This document shows positions 1 to 6,209 of a stretch of 43,489 bases of DNA, piece after piece; positions within the stretch are counted from its first letter, which is position 1, and each line of letters starts with the position of its first letter. The notes below the pieces were generated by a model. The model ran no database searches and was not told the origin of the DNA. It worked only from the letters and a program-made list of their open reading frames with translations. Origin of the DNA: a virus. The position numbers were made by a program, and so were the translations under genes. The DNA is taken from the IMG/VR virus record IMGVR_UViG_3300045902_000159, positions 1-43,489 of that record. One strand, 5' to 3'.

Positions 1-14
1 CCAAACCAACCCGC

Positions 15-22
15 TATCTTTG
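15..22 (+). promoter_or_regulatory. Bacteroidota-type -7 promoter box (TATCTTTG)
   Basis: TATCTTTG matches the TAnnTTTG -7 element of Bacteroidota vegetative promoters exactly. The -33 TTTG element would lie off the window's left edge or be missing. Predicted transcription starts near base 28, about 28 bases before the ATG at 56, and would run to the terminator at 658-686. Confidence 0.65.
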
Positions 23-55
23 TATCATAATCTTTCACTCTTAAAACTTAAAGCA

Positions 56-355
56 ATGACAGCAACAACTAAATTTTTTGTTATTGCAGACATGGGGGAG
101 ATAACAATCTCCCAAGAGCCCACTTTCCCCTACGATGCGCAAATCGAATGCGCATCGCAAGCAGAAGCCGAGGCGATCGCCTCAGCTATGAAAACTGAAA
201 GGTGGTACGTAAGTACCACCTACGGAACAACGTGGCTTGCCCCCGTCTCTCAGATGAGAGACGACTACTCGTACGATGGCCTTTTTTACGGTACGTACGA
301 AGATGCGTGGCGGGAGTATCGCCGGCGAAGGGACGAGGAATGGGCAAATAGATAG
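56..355 (+). CDS. hypothetical protein (99 aa), gene built of stem-loops
   Basis: I do not recognise this protein. It has an N-terminal hydrophobic strand (KFFVIADMGEITI), an Ala/Glu-rich helix (SQAEAEAIASAM), a central aromatic stretch and a very basic C-terminus (WREYRRRRDEEW). The ATG at 56 is preferred to an in-frame TTG at 20, because that TTG overlaps the promoter box and would lie upstream of the predicted transcript start. The coding DNA contains at least five perfect inverted repeats of 7-9 bp with short loops, so it is constrained as RNA or DNA structure as well as protein. It reads opposite to the accessory genes to its right. Confidence 0.6.
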   Translation: MTATTKFFVIADMGEITISQEPTFPYDAQIECASQAEAEAIASAMKTERWYVSTTYGTTWLAPVSQMRDDYSYDGLFYGTYEDAWREYRRRRDEEWANR

Positions 356-590
356 AATTCAAAGCAAACAAACTATGCAAATAAACTTCGCTCACCCCCC
401 GCACGAGTTGCGGGGGGGTGATTCTTGATCCAAGCAGGGGCGTTGAATATGTCATCATATTTGACGACCCAGAAATCGGCGTATATTCCAACGATCTTTA
501 TAGTTGGAATTATATATATGAAGAATCAGTTAAAGAGACTTTTTGGAGTCTCGAAAAACGGAACGCACTGCTGTATCAAGCGTACGGCAG
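96..590 (+). other. dense array of perfect stem-loops within two coding genes
   Basis: Perfect or nearly perfect hairpins follow one another: 96-113 (7 bp, loop AACA), 133-157 (9 bp, loop of 7), 170-183 (14-nt palindrome containing GCGATCGC), 200-221 (9 bp, GTAA tetraloop), 244-263 (8 bp, loop AGAT), 269-300 (7 bp), 319-328 (10-nt palindrome), 393-420 (11 bp with one bulged G), 485-510 (8 bp), 535-552 (6 bp) and 568-590 (8 bp with one G-T). The terminator palindrome at 658-683 follows. They lie about every 50 bases, across codons, on one predicted transcript. The function is unknown. Confidence 0.75.
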
Positions 591-621
591 GGATTTGTTT
601 TTTGTAGAAAGTTCGTTATGA
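375..621 (+). pseudogene. hypothetical protein gene split by a G7 tract (frameshift)
   Basis: An ATG at 375 starts MQINFAHPPHELR, which runs into seven Gs at 412-418 and stops at 426. The reading frame one base on, open from a GTG at 418, continues as ILDPSRGVEYVIIFDD and is protein-like to a stop at 619-621. Removing one G joins the two into a protein of about 81 residues and also makes the flanking hairpin (393-420) perfect, since its C run has six bases. Options are a sequencing or assembly homopolymer error, a phase-variable or broken gene, +1 frameshifting, or a shorter protein started at the GTG. The protein family is unknown. Confidence 0.55.
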
Positions 622-657
622 TGCAACAAAATTCGGGAAGTCATCGCCTATTAGCCC

Positions 658-686
658 AAAAGGTCTCTAATTAGAGACCTTTTTTT
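658..686 (+). terminator. intrinsic terminator, 26-nt perfect palindrome plus T run
   Basis: A 13-bp inverted repeat (AAAAGGTCTC, TAATTA centre, GAGACCTTTT) at 658-683 is followed by Ts to 686. It is nested inside an outer 8-bp inverted repeat, TTCGGGAA (632-639) and TTCCCGAA (688-695). It ends the rightward small-gene transcript and separates it from the leftward genes. Confidence 0.85.
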
Positions 687-713
687 ATTCCCGAAACCGC
701 GCACAATTCTATG

Positions 714-914
714 TCAGTCCATTGATCTCTTGGGATAATCTGTAATTAGATGATTGATATTTTGTAATATTTCTTTTTCATATATTTTATGTAATATTTT
801 ACAGTACCTATATTTTGGATTCTTTCTTTGAAATATCCACCCATTATCTAATAAATACTGTCTCATATAAGAAATACTTACTTGATTTTTTTTTGCTTGG
901 TCATTAATAAACAT
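714..914 (-). CDS. hypothetical protein (66 aa)
   Basis: A small basic protein with no recognised domain. It is Lys/Tyr/Ile-rich (NPKYRYCKILHKIYEKEI), with an N-terminal helix-like segment. Its DNA, like the methyltransferase gene to the right, is visibly richer in A/T than most of the window. It is the last gene of the leftward accessory block; the lone CRISPR-repeat-like sequence lies 21 bases beyond its start. Confidence 0.45.
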   Translation of the reverse strand: MFINDQAKKNQVSISYMRQYLLDNGWIFQRKNPKYRYCKILHKIYEKEILQNINHLITDYPKRSMD

Positions 915-933
915 CTGATCTCTAATTTGCCCG

Positions 934-1104
934 TTATTTCAATTCCACTATGGTACGATTACGAATACCCTGTTTGATTGATTGACCTGTAAATGCGCAT
1001 ACGGTATCGACATTATGGACAGGATCGGTAACCCAAACAGGGTCAAGGTGTTTGGCTATAAAGTTTATTGCGTGCATAATGAAATGAGGTGGCAATTCGC
1101 CCAT
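934..1104 (-). CDS. small hypothetical protein ending in the CRISPR-repeat-like sequence (56 aa)
   Basis: Starting at the ATG at 1104, the protein begins MGELPPHFIMHAINFIAKHL and holds a CAFTGQSIKQG segment. Its last residues (RNRTIVELK) are encoded by the lone repeat at 936-965. The array repeats at the right end, read in the same frame, give NDTMVELR. A TTG at 1134 would overlap the methyltransferase stop. The C-x-F-T-G motif could be half of a zinc-binding site, but only one Cys is visible. It could be a remnant of a larger gene that once adjoined a CRISPR array; that is speculation. Confidence 0.4.
   Translation of the reverse strand: MGELPPHFIMHAINFIAKHLDPVWVTDPVHNVDTVCAFTGQSIKQGIRNRTIVELK
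936..965 (-). repeat. lone CRISPR-repeat-like sequence
   Basis: This 30-nt sequence matches the array repeat at 42960-43451 at 22 of 30 positions without gaps; five of the eight differences are transitions. Read on the minus strand it ends in ATTGAAAT, the classic 8-nt 3' end (crRNA 5' handle) of Cas6-processed type I-B and III repeats. No second repeat copy occurs one repeat-spacer unit (about 66 bases) away on either side. Confidence 0.65.
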
Positions 1105-1121
1105 TAATAACTTAGTTTTAG

Positions 1122-2027
1122 TTATGAAATACAATCTATAAGATTCTTAGCAATATCCTGAATAACGGGGACGGTTACGGAATTTCCAAAAAGCCCCGAA
1201 ACTATGTTATAACTTCCCTTTAGTTTGAAAGAATCAGGAAAGCCTTGCAATCTTTTTAATTCGTTGAAAGTCGGATAGCGGAAAATTCCGTTTACATAAA
1301 AAACATTCATTGGATGACTTTTCATAAGACAAAAAGCAATATCCGACTCTTTAACAATTCTATATCCAAATCCTCCCCTATATTTTTTTTCTCTAATGAA
1401 TTGATGTGGGTTGTTATTATAAAATGTATAAAATTCTTTACTAATTCTATCCGGCACTGTCTCTAAATCATCTGCTAATATATCTGCTATCGTAAAACTA
1501 CTCTGCCGTTCGGGAAATTCAAAATCTACCTTTTCCCTAAACCCTACCAAATATATACGACTCCGATTTTGAGGAACGTAGTTTTTAGAATTAATTATTT
1601 TCCAATGAACATAATAACCAGCATCTTGCAGTAACGAAAGTATTTGTTCAAATGTTTGTCCCTTGTTAATTGATTTGAGGTTAGCAACATTTTCCAAAAT
1701 AAATGCTTTCGGCTTTTTCACTTGCAGGATATTTAATATATTAAATATTAACGTTCCGCGCGCATCTTCAAATCCTAATTGTTTACCATTTGCCGAAAAC
1801 GGTTGGCATGGGAATCCTCCGCAAAGAATATCAAAATCGGGAATATATTTAGGGTTAAATCGTGTAATATCTCTGTTTATAAATGTAGTCGGGAAGTTTA
1901 ATTTATAAACCCTGCGTGCTGATTCGGATATTTCGGATGCAAAAACGCATTTGCAACCGAGATTTGATAAAGCTAAATGGAAACCTCCGATCCCCGCAAA
2001 TAAGTCAATAAATGTTAATTTACGCAT
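1122..2027 (-). CDS. DNA (cytosine-5-)-methyltransferase
   Basis: Transfers a methyl group from SAM to C5 of cytosine in DNA. The 301 residues carry the family motifs in order: I (FIDLFAGIGGF, 6-16), IV with catalytic Cys74 (GGFPCQPFS, 70-78), VI (ENV, 112-114), VIII (QNRSRIYLVGF, 153-163), then RLQGFPDSF (259-267) and GNSVTVPV (281-288) for IX-X. Length is normal for a solitary phage Dcm-type enzyme, and no partner restriction endonuclease is visible. It directly follows a second methyltransferase gene (3-base gap), so the pair probably protects phage DNA from restriction. The A/T-rich composition, unlike the neighbouring gene, suggests separate acquisition. Target site unknown. Confidence 0.93.
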   Translation of the reverse strand: MRKLTFIDLFAGIGGFHLALSNLGCKCVFASEISESARRVYKLNFPTTFINRDITRFNPKYIPDFDILCGGFPCQPFSANGKQLGFEDARGTLIFNILNILQVKKPKAFILENVANLKSINKGQTFEQILSLLQDAGYYVHWKIINSKNYVPQNRSRIYLVGFREKVDFEFPERQSSFTIADILADDLETVPDRISKEFYTFYNNNPHQFIREKKYRGGFGYRIVKESDIAFCLMKSHPMNVFYVNGIFRYPTFNELKRLQGFPDSFKLKGSYNIVSGLFGNSVTVPVIQDIAKNLIDCIS

Positions 2028-2030
2028 ATG

Positions 2031-2870
2031 TTAAAACAGTTGGCTTTGGGTTGCATTATTAATCTGTGGTGCGTCGTTTTGCGGTTGGGTGAACTTACTA
2101 TCGGTAAACAAGTTACATGCGTCTAAGAGACGTTTATTCGCTATTTCGACGTAATCAGGGAATAGCTCTATGCCGATAAAGTTGCGGTTAAGGCTCTGGC
2201 AGGCTAAGGCAGTAGCCCCACTACCCATAAAGGGGTCTAAGACCGTATCACCTTCGTTCGTATAACCGCCCAAAAGGTACTTGATAAGTTCGACGGGCTT
2301 AACGGTGCAATGCCCGAACCCCTGTTGGCGGGGATAGTAAAGGACAGTTGTGCCATGTCGCCAAGTGCGGCCTTTCACAGCAGGTGTTTTATACCCATCT
2401 GCGCCGATTGATTTATGCCATTCACTATTCAATAATACTCCGTCTCTTGAATAACTTTCATGTCCATACGTCTTTAATTCGTCTCTTTTCAAAACAGCAG
2501 TCGAAATCTTTTGTAAGTCTTTTTGTAAAAAAGCGAATATATATTCATGCTTTTGATAAGGTTTCATTGCCGACTGGCTCATAAGTGCGAAATGGTCTTT
2601 TACCCAAATATAAGTAAACCGCTCTCGGAAATAATCCGATGCTCTTTTATACATCTCCAAAGTCCCAAACATGAAAAACCACCCGTTAATTTTCAGCACC
2701 CGCCAAATCTCGGAATAAAACAAATCCCAATCAATACGACCGGGCTTGTCGAAATGTAAGCCCGTTGTTTCGTACGGTGGATCGGTAATAACTGCATCCA
2801 CGCTCCCGTCGGGGATTAGGGGCAACAGATCAAAGCAGTTGCCTAAGTGGATTTTGTTTAGCTCGAGCAT
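2031..2870 (-). CDS. DNA N6-adenine/N4-cytosine methyltransferase
   Basis: A 279-residue enzyme of the N4/N6 methylase family (Pfam PF01555 type). The catalytic motif TDPPY lies at 29-33, the HCTVKPVELIKYLL segment at 187-200, and the SAM-binding DPFMGSG motif at 212-218. The order DPPY first and FxGxG last marks the beta class. It probably methylates a short palindromic site; exocyclic adenine or cytosine N4 cannot be told from sequence. It overlaps the upstream gene by 13 bases and sits 3 bases before the cytosine-5 methyltransferase, so the two are likely expressed together against host restriction. Confidence 0.93.
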   Translation of the reverse strand: MLELNKIHLGNCFDLLPLIPDGSVDAVITDPPYETTGLHFDKPGRIDWDLFYSEIWRVLKINGWFFMFGTLEMYKRASDYFRERFTYIWVKDHFALMSQSAMKPYQKHEYIFAFLQKDLQKISTAVLKRDELKTYGHESYSRDGVLLNSEWHKSIGADGYKTPAVKGRTWRHGTTVLYYPRQQGFGHCTVKPVELIKYLLGGYTNEGDTVLDPFMGSGATALACQSLNRNFIGIELFPDYVEIANKRLLDACNLFTDSKFTQPQNDAPQINNATQSQLF

Positions 2871-3346
2871 TGTCTCCGAATCTCCTTAATCGTTTCCGCA
2901 TCAAAGTTACTTAATTCGTAATTCTGCAAATGCAAGCCGTTAACGTTTATATCAATCGTTGTTTCGTCCATGCGTTCAACCTCAAACGAACGCGTCGGCG
3001 ATTCGCTTATCAGTTGCGTCATATCTTGCTGTAAAACATCGTGCGTTTGCACTGCTGATTGCACCAACGCCAATACCTCATTCAATATCCCTATGTTCAG
3101 TTGCGTCATGGCAACCAACGACGGAACGTCTTTCGATGCGTAACCATCATTTTGGATTTCTCGAATCGCTTGTAAGTGCTGATACATTACGCGCAGGCGC
3201 GTAATCATATCCACTACTTTAATCTGAAGCGATCCCAATTCCGCAAAGGATAGTGTTTGATACATCTGTATCTGGTCCGGTGTCAGAGGCGCGCTGATGG
3301 TTACGCGCTTGGGGAACTTTCGATTTATCGTAGGTCTCTTGTGCAT
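2858..3346 (-). CDS. hypothetical protein (162 aa), helical
   Basis: Not recognised. A basic N-terminus (MHKRPTINRKFPKR) is followed by a long predicted helical region (about residues 24-115, LSFAELGSLQIKVVDMITRL and onward) with few Gly or Pro, then a C-terminal beta stretch (TTIDINVNGLHLQNYEL). The ATG at 3346 gives a 128-base overlap with the upstream gene; a later ATG at 3265 would cut this to 47 bases. It lies between the SSB region and the methyltransferases. Confidence 0.6.
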   Translation of the reverse strand: MHKRPTINRKFPKRVTISAPLTPDQIQMYQTLSFAELGSLQIKVVDMITRLRVMYQHLQAIREIQNDGYASKDVPSLVAMTQLNIGILNEVLALVQSAVQTHDVLQQDMTQLISESPTRSFEVERMDETTIDINVNGLHLQNYELSNFDAETIKEIRRQCSS

Positions 3347-3659
3347 AATCGAAACAATAGTTTATTTTGTTTAAGAATCTTTCAAAGGATACGGCGAATC
3401 GTTGCAAATCATCTATCAGTTCATATAACCACCATTCGCCTTGCGATTGATACAAACCTATGTTATCATCTAAGCACAACCCCCAATGTTGCGTAACATC
3501 GAATCCCGTTAATAGATAACGAAATGCGCATGTGCCTTTTTGAGAATGTTGCACGATTTGAAACGCAACATCATCACATATGCAATTAAAATCCGAGTCC
3601 CACTCAAGACTCGGATAATCAACATACAAACACTTAGCTATGTCAGAAGGGCAGATCAT
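3219..3659 (-). CDS. hypothetical protein (146 aa)
   Basis: Not recognised. I chose the ATG at 3659 (MICPSDIAKCLYVDYPSLEW) because it sits in the last codons of ssb in an overlap typical of coupled phage genes; the frame upstream of it is an ssb shadow rich in Arg and His. The middle is acidic and Trp/Tyr-rich (LYQSQGEWWLYELIDDL). The last ~43 residues are low-complexity and overlap the start of the next gene, which raises the chance of a frameshift or a wrong downstream start. Confidence 0.6.
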   Translation of the reverse strand: MICPSDIAKCLYVDYPSLEWDSDFNCICDDVAFQIVQHSQKGTCAFRYLLTGFDVTQHWGLCLDDNIGLYQSQGEWWLYELIDDLQRFAVSFERFLNKINYCFDYAQETYDKSKVPQARNHQRASDTGPDTDVSNTILCGIGIASD

Positions 3660-4023
3660 CTTTCGGAAACTCCTGCTGTGGTTGTGCTGTTGATCGCGGT
3701 TGCGATGCCGGCTCACTATTAGCGTTCTTACTACCTAACAATTGAACTTCCGTTGCGATCAACTGCAACTTGCCACATACCTCCCCGCTTTGAGATGTGT
3801 ACGCATATACAGACGGCACACCATCCACATATACTTGCGTACCTTTCTTAAGGTATTGCGCTATCGCCGTATTGCCCGGCTTACGGAATAGGGTGCAATC
3901 CACCCAGACCGTCTTATCTTTGTATGTATGTGCGACAGAAAATTTGATCGCCATATTTTCGGGGTTGATTTCGGATACCGTAGCGTCCTGCCCGATATAC
4001 CCGATGAGTTGCGTTTTTAGCAT
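3643..4023 (-). CDS. ssb: single-stranded DNA-binding protein
   Basis: Binds ssDNA during phage replication and recombination and recruits partners through its tail. The 126 residues show an SSB OB fold (LIGYIGQDATVSEI, KFSVAHTYKDKTVWVDCTLF, YLKKGTQVYVDG), then a Gln/Ser/Pro-rich linker and the acidic tip DDLPF, the standard partner-binding tail. Length fits a short bacterial or phage SSB. The ATG at 4023 is preferred to a TTG two codons upstream because a TATATTTG promoter box (4027-4034) ends three bases before the ATG, suggesting a leaderless mRNA. Confidence 0.93.
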   Translation of the reverse strand: MLKTQLIGYIGQDATVSEINPENMAIKFSVAHTYKDKTVWVDCTLFRKPGNTAIAQYLKKGTQVYVDGVPSVYAYTSQSGEVCGKLQLIATEVQLLGSKNANSEPASQPRSTAQPQQEFPKDDLPF

Positions 4024-4026
4024 ATA

Positions 4027-4034
4027 CAAATATA
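4027..4034 (-). promoter_or_regulatory. -7 box immediately upstream of ssb (possible leaderless start)
   Basis: TATATTTG on the minus strand matches TAnnTTTG. The expected start site falls at or next to the ssb ATG (4023), leaving no room for a leader. I see no good -33 TTTG at 19-21 bases, so this may be weak or an internal promoter inside the operon. Confidence 0.4.
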
Positions 4035-4054
4035 GACTTAATATTAACCCGTGC

Positions 4055-4372
4055 TTAGCTATTAGAAAAAATTAATGTATCTTTTTCGAGTTCGTTTAGC
4101 TTTTCAATGGTGATTAATCCTTTATATAGCCATACCGATAGATAGGGATTTGTTACCATTATCTTAGGTTCATCGGTAAAATAGGATTCGGGTAAGTCTA
4201 AGGCTTTCGCCAACTTTGGCACGGTCTTTTCCAGCTTTGGAATACCGCTAAGTTCCCAAACGTATATCGTCGAGGCGGTTAATTCGCAAGCATTTGCTAA
4301 TTCCCAAAAGGACATATCTCTATATAACCGTGCTTGTTTTAATCGGTAAGCCGTGATCTCTTTAATTGTCAT
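4055..4372 (-). CDS. XRE-family helix-turn-helix regulator
   Basis: A DNA-binding protein of 105 residues. The N-terminal two-thirds is a Cro/C1-type HTH: RLKQARLYRDMSFWELANAC then ELTASTIYVWELSGIPKLEK, with the canonical W-E in the recognition-helix region and LAKALDLPESYF as the closing helix (about residues 9-66). The C-terminal third (PKIMVTNPYLSVWLYKGLI) is unassigned. It overlaps the VRR-NUC gene by 11 bases and precedes ssb, so it may regulate this early block. Confidence 0.85.
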   Translation of the reverse strand: MTIKEITAYRLKQARLYRDMSFWELANACELTASTIYVWELSGIPKLEKTVPKLAKALDLPESYFTDEPKIMVTNPYLSVWLYKGLITIEKLNELEKDTLIFSNS

Positions 4373-4943
4373 TTAAGTAATCTATTACGGTTTGTTGAAA
4401 TGTTTTATAGTCCCAAATTACTTCTACTTTGTAGCCCGCTTTCCGCAGTGTTTCATGTGTTGACTTTTGTTCATCCGATAATCTATTCTTAGTTTTCGGT
4501 GTCTTCAGTTCAATAAACAAGCCCGCATACAGCACCGGCTCCTCCCGTGTTTCCACGCCAAACAATTCGGGATGAATACGTACTTTCTTTTTCACATGAA
4601 AGATTGAAAGATCAGGAAAGCCTTTGTGATAACCGGCACGTTTCGCATTTGCGCCCCGAAAACCACTAACCTGATTAGATGTATGATTCAGCACAACATC
4701 CAATCCGTGCGCCTCTATGTATTCATCAAACCAATCGACACATGATTCATGTAGCACGCTTTCACTATCAGGGGCTGATGCAATGCGCGCCAATCTGTGA
4801 TAGTCTTTCGGTGATTCGTATGTTTCTTGTTTCTGCACAGTGGTCAAAGGTTCGTTGAATAGTTCATGAAAAGGCTTGGTGGAAGGTACTAAACGTTCTA
4901 CACCTGCCTTATTCCACACCTTCCGCCCGTACTTCCGTTTCAT
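4362..4943 (-). CDS. VRR-NUC domain nuclease
   Basis: A 193-residue protein with the PD-(D/E)XK-type VRR-NUC fold (PF08774). Visible signature: Glu66 helix (HESCVDWFDEY), the GANAKRAGYHKGFPDL segment with catalytic Asp111, and FIELK with Glu145 and Lys147, followed by LSDEQKSTHETLRKAGYKVE. Phage members are thought to act as Holliday-junction or structure-specific nucleases in recombination and genome processing. The ~60-residue N-terminal extension is not assigned. Its start overlaps the upstream HTH gene by 35 bases. Confidence 0.9.
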   Translation of the reverse strand: MKRKYGRKVWNKAGVERLVPSTKPFHELFNEPLTTVQKQETYESPKDYHRLARIASAPDSESVLHESCVDWFDEYIEAHGLDVVLNHTSNQVSGFRGANAKRAGYHKGFPDLSIFHVKKKVRIHPELFGVETREEPVLYAGLFIELKTPKTKNRLSDEQKSTHETLRKAGYKVEVIWDYKTFQQTVIDYLNDN

Positions 4944-5538
4944 TTTTCTTGATTCCGTGTCGGTAAATAAATGAGTTAATCTGTGCCTCTGTTCTCCCTA
5001 ACTTGGCGGCGATCTGTGTAGCCGGGATCCTGCCGTACCACTCTTTGATAAATGCAATATCTTCATCCGTATATGGGTTATTGGTTTCATAAGCCTTTTT
5101 TAAGCCAAATTTACGGGCTTTGGTTCTGATGGCTGTTATCGAAATATCATACTTGATAGCAAGTTCCTTTGTTGTGTAATTCGGATAATCCTTTTTGAAT
5201 TGCTCCAATTCGCGTATATTCAAAAACTTGCGCGGACGTGCAAGCGTTAATCCTTTACGCAAATCCATTCTATCAATCATATATTCAACATGCCACCATT
5301 TTTTACTATCATTCAACAATGATGCGATTTGCCGAAAAGGCAGATGGGCATTAGCTTTTAATATAGCCAACTCTTCATCTGACCATGATTGCCGAACTAA
5401 CCCTAACTTAGTAGCATACATAGAAACACAACTTTTTGTTATGTTTAACTCATAGGCTATTTCGGTTAGCTTCTTGCCTTCAGCGTACAGCTCTTTTAGC
5501 CGTTCAATTTTTTCCTGACCTATTGGTTTTCTACCCAT
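4909..5538 (-). CDS. multi helix-turn-helix (Myb/SANT-like) DNA-binding protein
   Basis: This protein of 209 residues contains three or four repeated HTH-like units: KIERLKELYAEGKKLTEIAY (N-terminal), then WSDEELAILKANAHLPFRQI, the IRELEQFKKDYPNYTTKELA unit, and YTDEDIAFIKEWYGRIPATQ. Each ends in a recognition-helix-like segment (e.g. LNITKSCVSMYATKLGL, KYDISITAIRTKARKFGL, LGRTEAQINSFIYRHGI). Repeated units of this type occur in phage DNA-binding and homing-endonuclease-associated proteins; no nuclease motif is visible, so a regulatory or architectural role is my inference. Confidence 0.8.
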   Translation of the reverse strand: MGRKPIGQEKIERLKELYAEGKKLTEIAYELNITKSCVSMYATKLGLVRQSWSDEELAILKANAHLPFRQIASLLNDSKKWWHVEYMIDRMDLRKGLTLARPRKFLNIRELEQFKKDYPNYTTKELAIKYDISITAIRTKARKFGLKKAYETNNPYTDEDIAFIKEWYGRIPATQIAAKLGRTEAQINSFIYRHGIKKNETEVRAEGVE

Positions 5539-5543
5539 GTTGT

Positions 5544-5714
5544 TTAATAGTTAACTTTGTGAATATCGTCGTCGTTATCGTCGTCTGCGTCTTTGAATAG
5601 CTCCCAAATCGCATCATACCCAATAACAGACACCATAAGAAGTATGGTTATGACGATACAAGCAAGCGATAGTCCCGCTATTGAAAGCAGGGATAGGAGT
5701 TGTTCTGTTGTCAT
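5544..5714 (-). CDS. small membrane protein with acidic tail (56 aa)
   Basis: The ATG at 5714 overlaps the stop of the upstream gene as ATGA, a strong coupling signature. The protein starts MTTEQLLSLLSIAG, has one transmembrane segment (about residues 8-32, LSLACIVITILLMVSVIG) and ends in an acidic tail (KDADDDNDDDI). It follows another one-segment membrane protein and lies downstream of the candidate spanin, so a role in lysis or envelope modification is possible, but no family is recognised. Confidence 0.7.
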   Translation of the reverse strand: MTTEQLLSLLSIAGLSLACIVITILLMVSVIGYDAIWELFKDADDDNDDDIHKVNY

Positions 5715-5953
5715 GTGTTATCCCCTTCCCCTGATTTTTGTTTTTGCTGATATTCTTCTGCTATTTGACGCAACGCTTCGAAATAGGCACGAATATCTCT
5801 ATCTGTTTTGCCAGCCATTCGTGCTACCGAATTGTGCTTTTCGGTCATTTCAGAAATGATCTTAGCTTGTCGCATAAGCAACCATGCGTTAGTTGCGCCG
5901 ATTGCTAAGGACGCTGATAAGAATATATCTTGGATTATTTCTTGATAGTCCAT
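5711..5953 (-). CDS. small membrane protein with coiled coil (80 aa)
   Basis: One N-terminal hydrophobic segment (about 8-27, IQDIFLSASLAIGATNAWLL) is followed by a charged helical region (ISEMTEKHNSV, then IRAYFEALRQIAEEYQQKQK) likely to be a coiled coil. The ends are linked to neighbours by a 4-base ATGA overlap (left) and a 5-base gap (right). The topology resembles small holin- or Rz-like accessory proteins, but no family match is claimed. Confidence 0.65.
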   Translation of the reverse strand: MDYQEIIQDIFLSASLAIGATNAWLLMRQAKIISEMTEKHNSVARMAGKTDRDIRAYFEALRQIAEEYQQKQKSGEGDNT

Positions 5954-5958
5954 AAGGG

Positions 5959-6207
5959 TTATTCGGTGGTAAGTTCTTTGATTCGTTTGGACAATTCAGA
6001 TTCGCGCTTGAGGTGCTTTAAGGAGCTATCAACGTGATATTTTCGTAAAGCAAGGAGGGCATTAAGCTCGGTTTCGTGAAAAGACTCTTTATAAACGCCG
6101 TCGGTTTTGTAAATTAATTCATATCTCATTTTTTGGATGTGAAATGAATTAAACATCCAATCCTGTGCCTTGTAAATAGTATCGTTTATGTAATCAACTA
6201 CCCACAT
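5959..6207 (-). CDS. hypothetical protein (82 aa)
   Basis: Start set at the ATG at 6207 (MWVVDYINDTIYKAQDWMFN) because it follows an AAGGAG-type ribosome-binding site and begins 2 bases after the upstream stop; the longer frame upstream is an Arg-rich shadow of the spanin candidate. The protein is helical and charged, ending LKRESELSKRIKELTTE. Function unknown; it belongs to the same tight cluster of small envelope-like genes. Confidence 0.7.
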   Translation of the reverse strand: MWVVDYINDTIYKAQDWMFNSFHIQKMRYELIYKTDGVYKESFHETELNALLALRKYHVDSSLKHLKRESELSKRIKELTTE

Positions 6208-6209
6208 GA

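Noticed and set aside
1-60. Closing the window into a circle to complete the CRISPR array.
   Set aside because: The last spacer would run into the left edge without a repeat, so the array is cut by the end of the sequence rather than completed across it.
170-183. GCGATCGC (HIP1-like) as a sign of a cyanobacterial source.
   Set aside because: I noticed only this copy, while the promoter boxes point to Bacteroidota.
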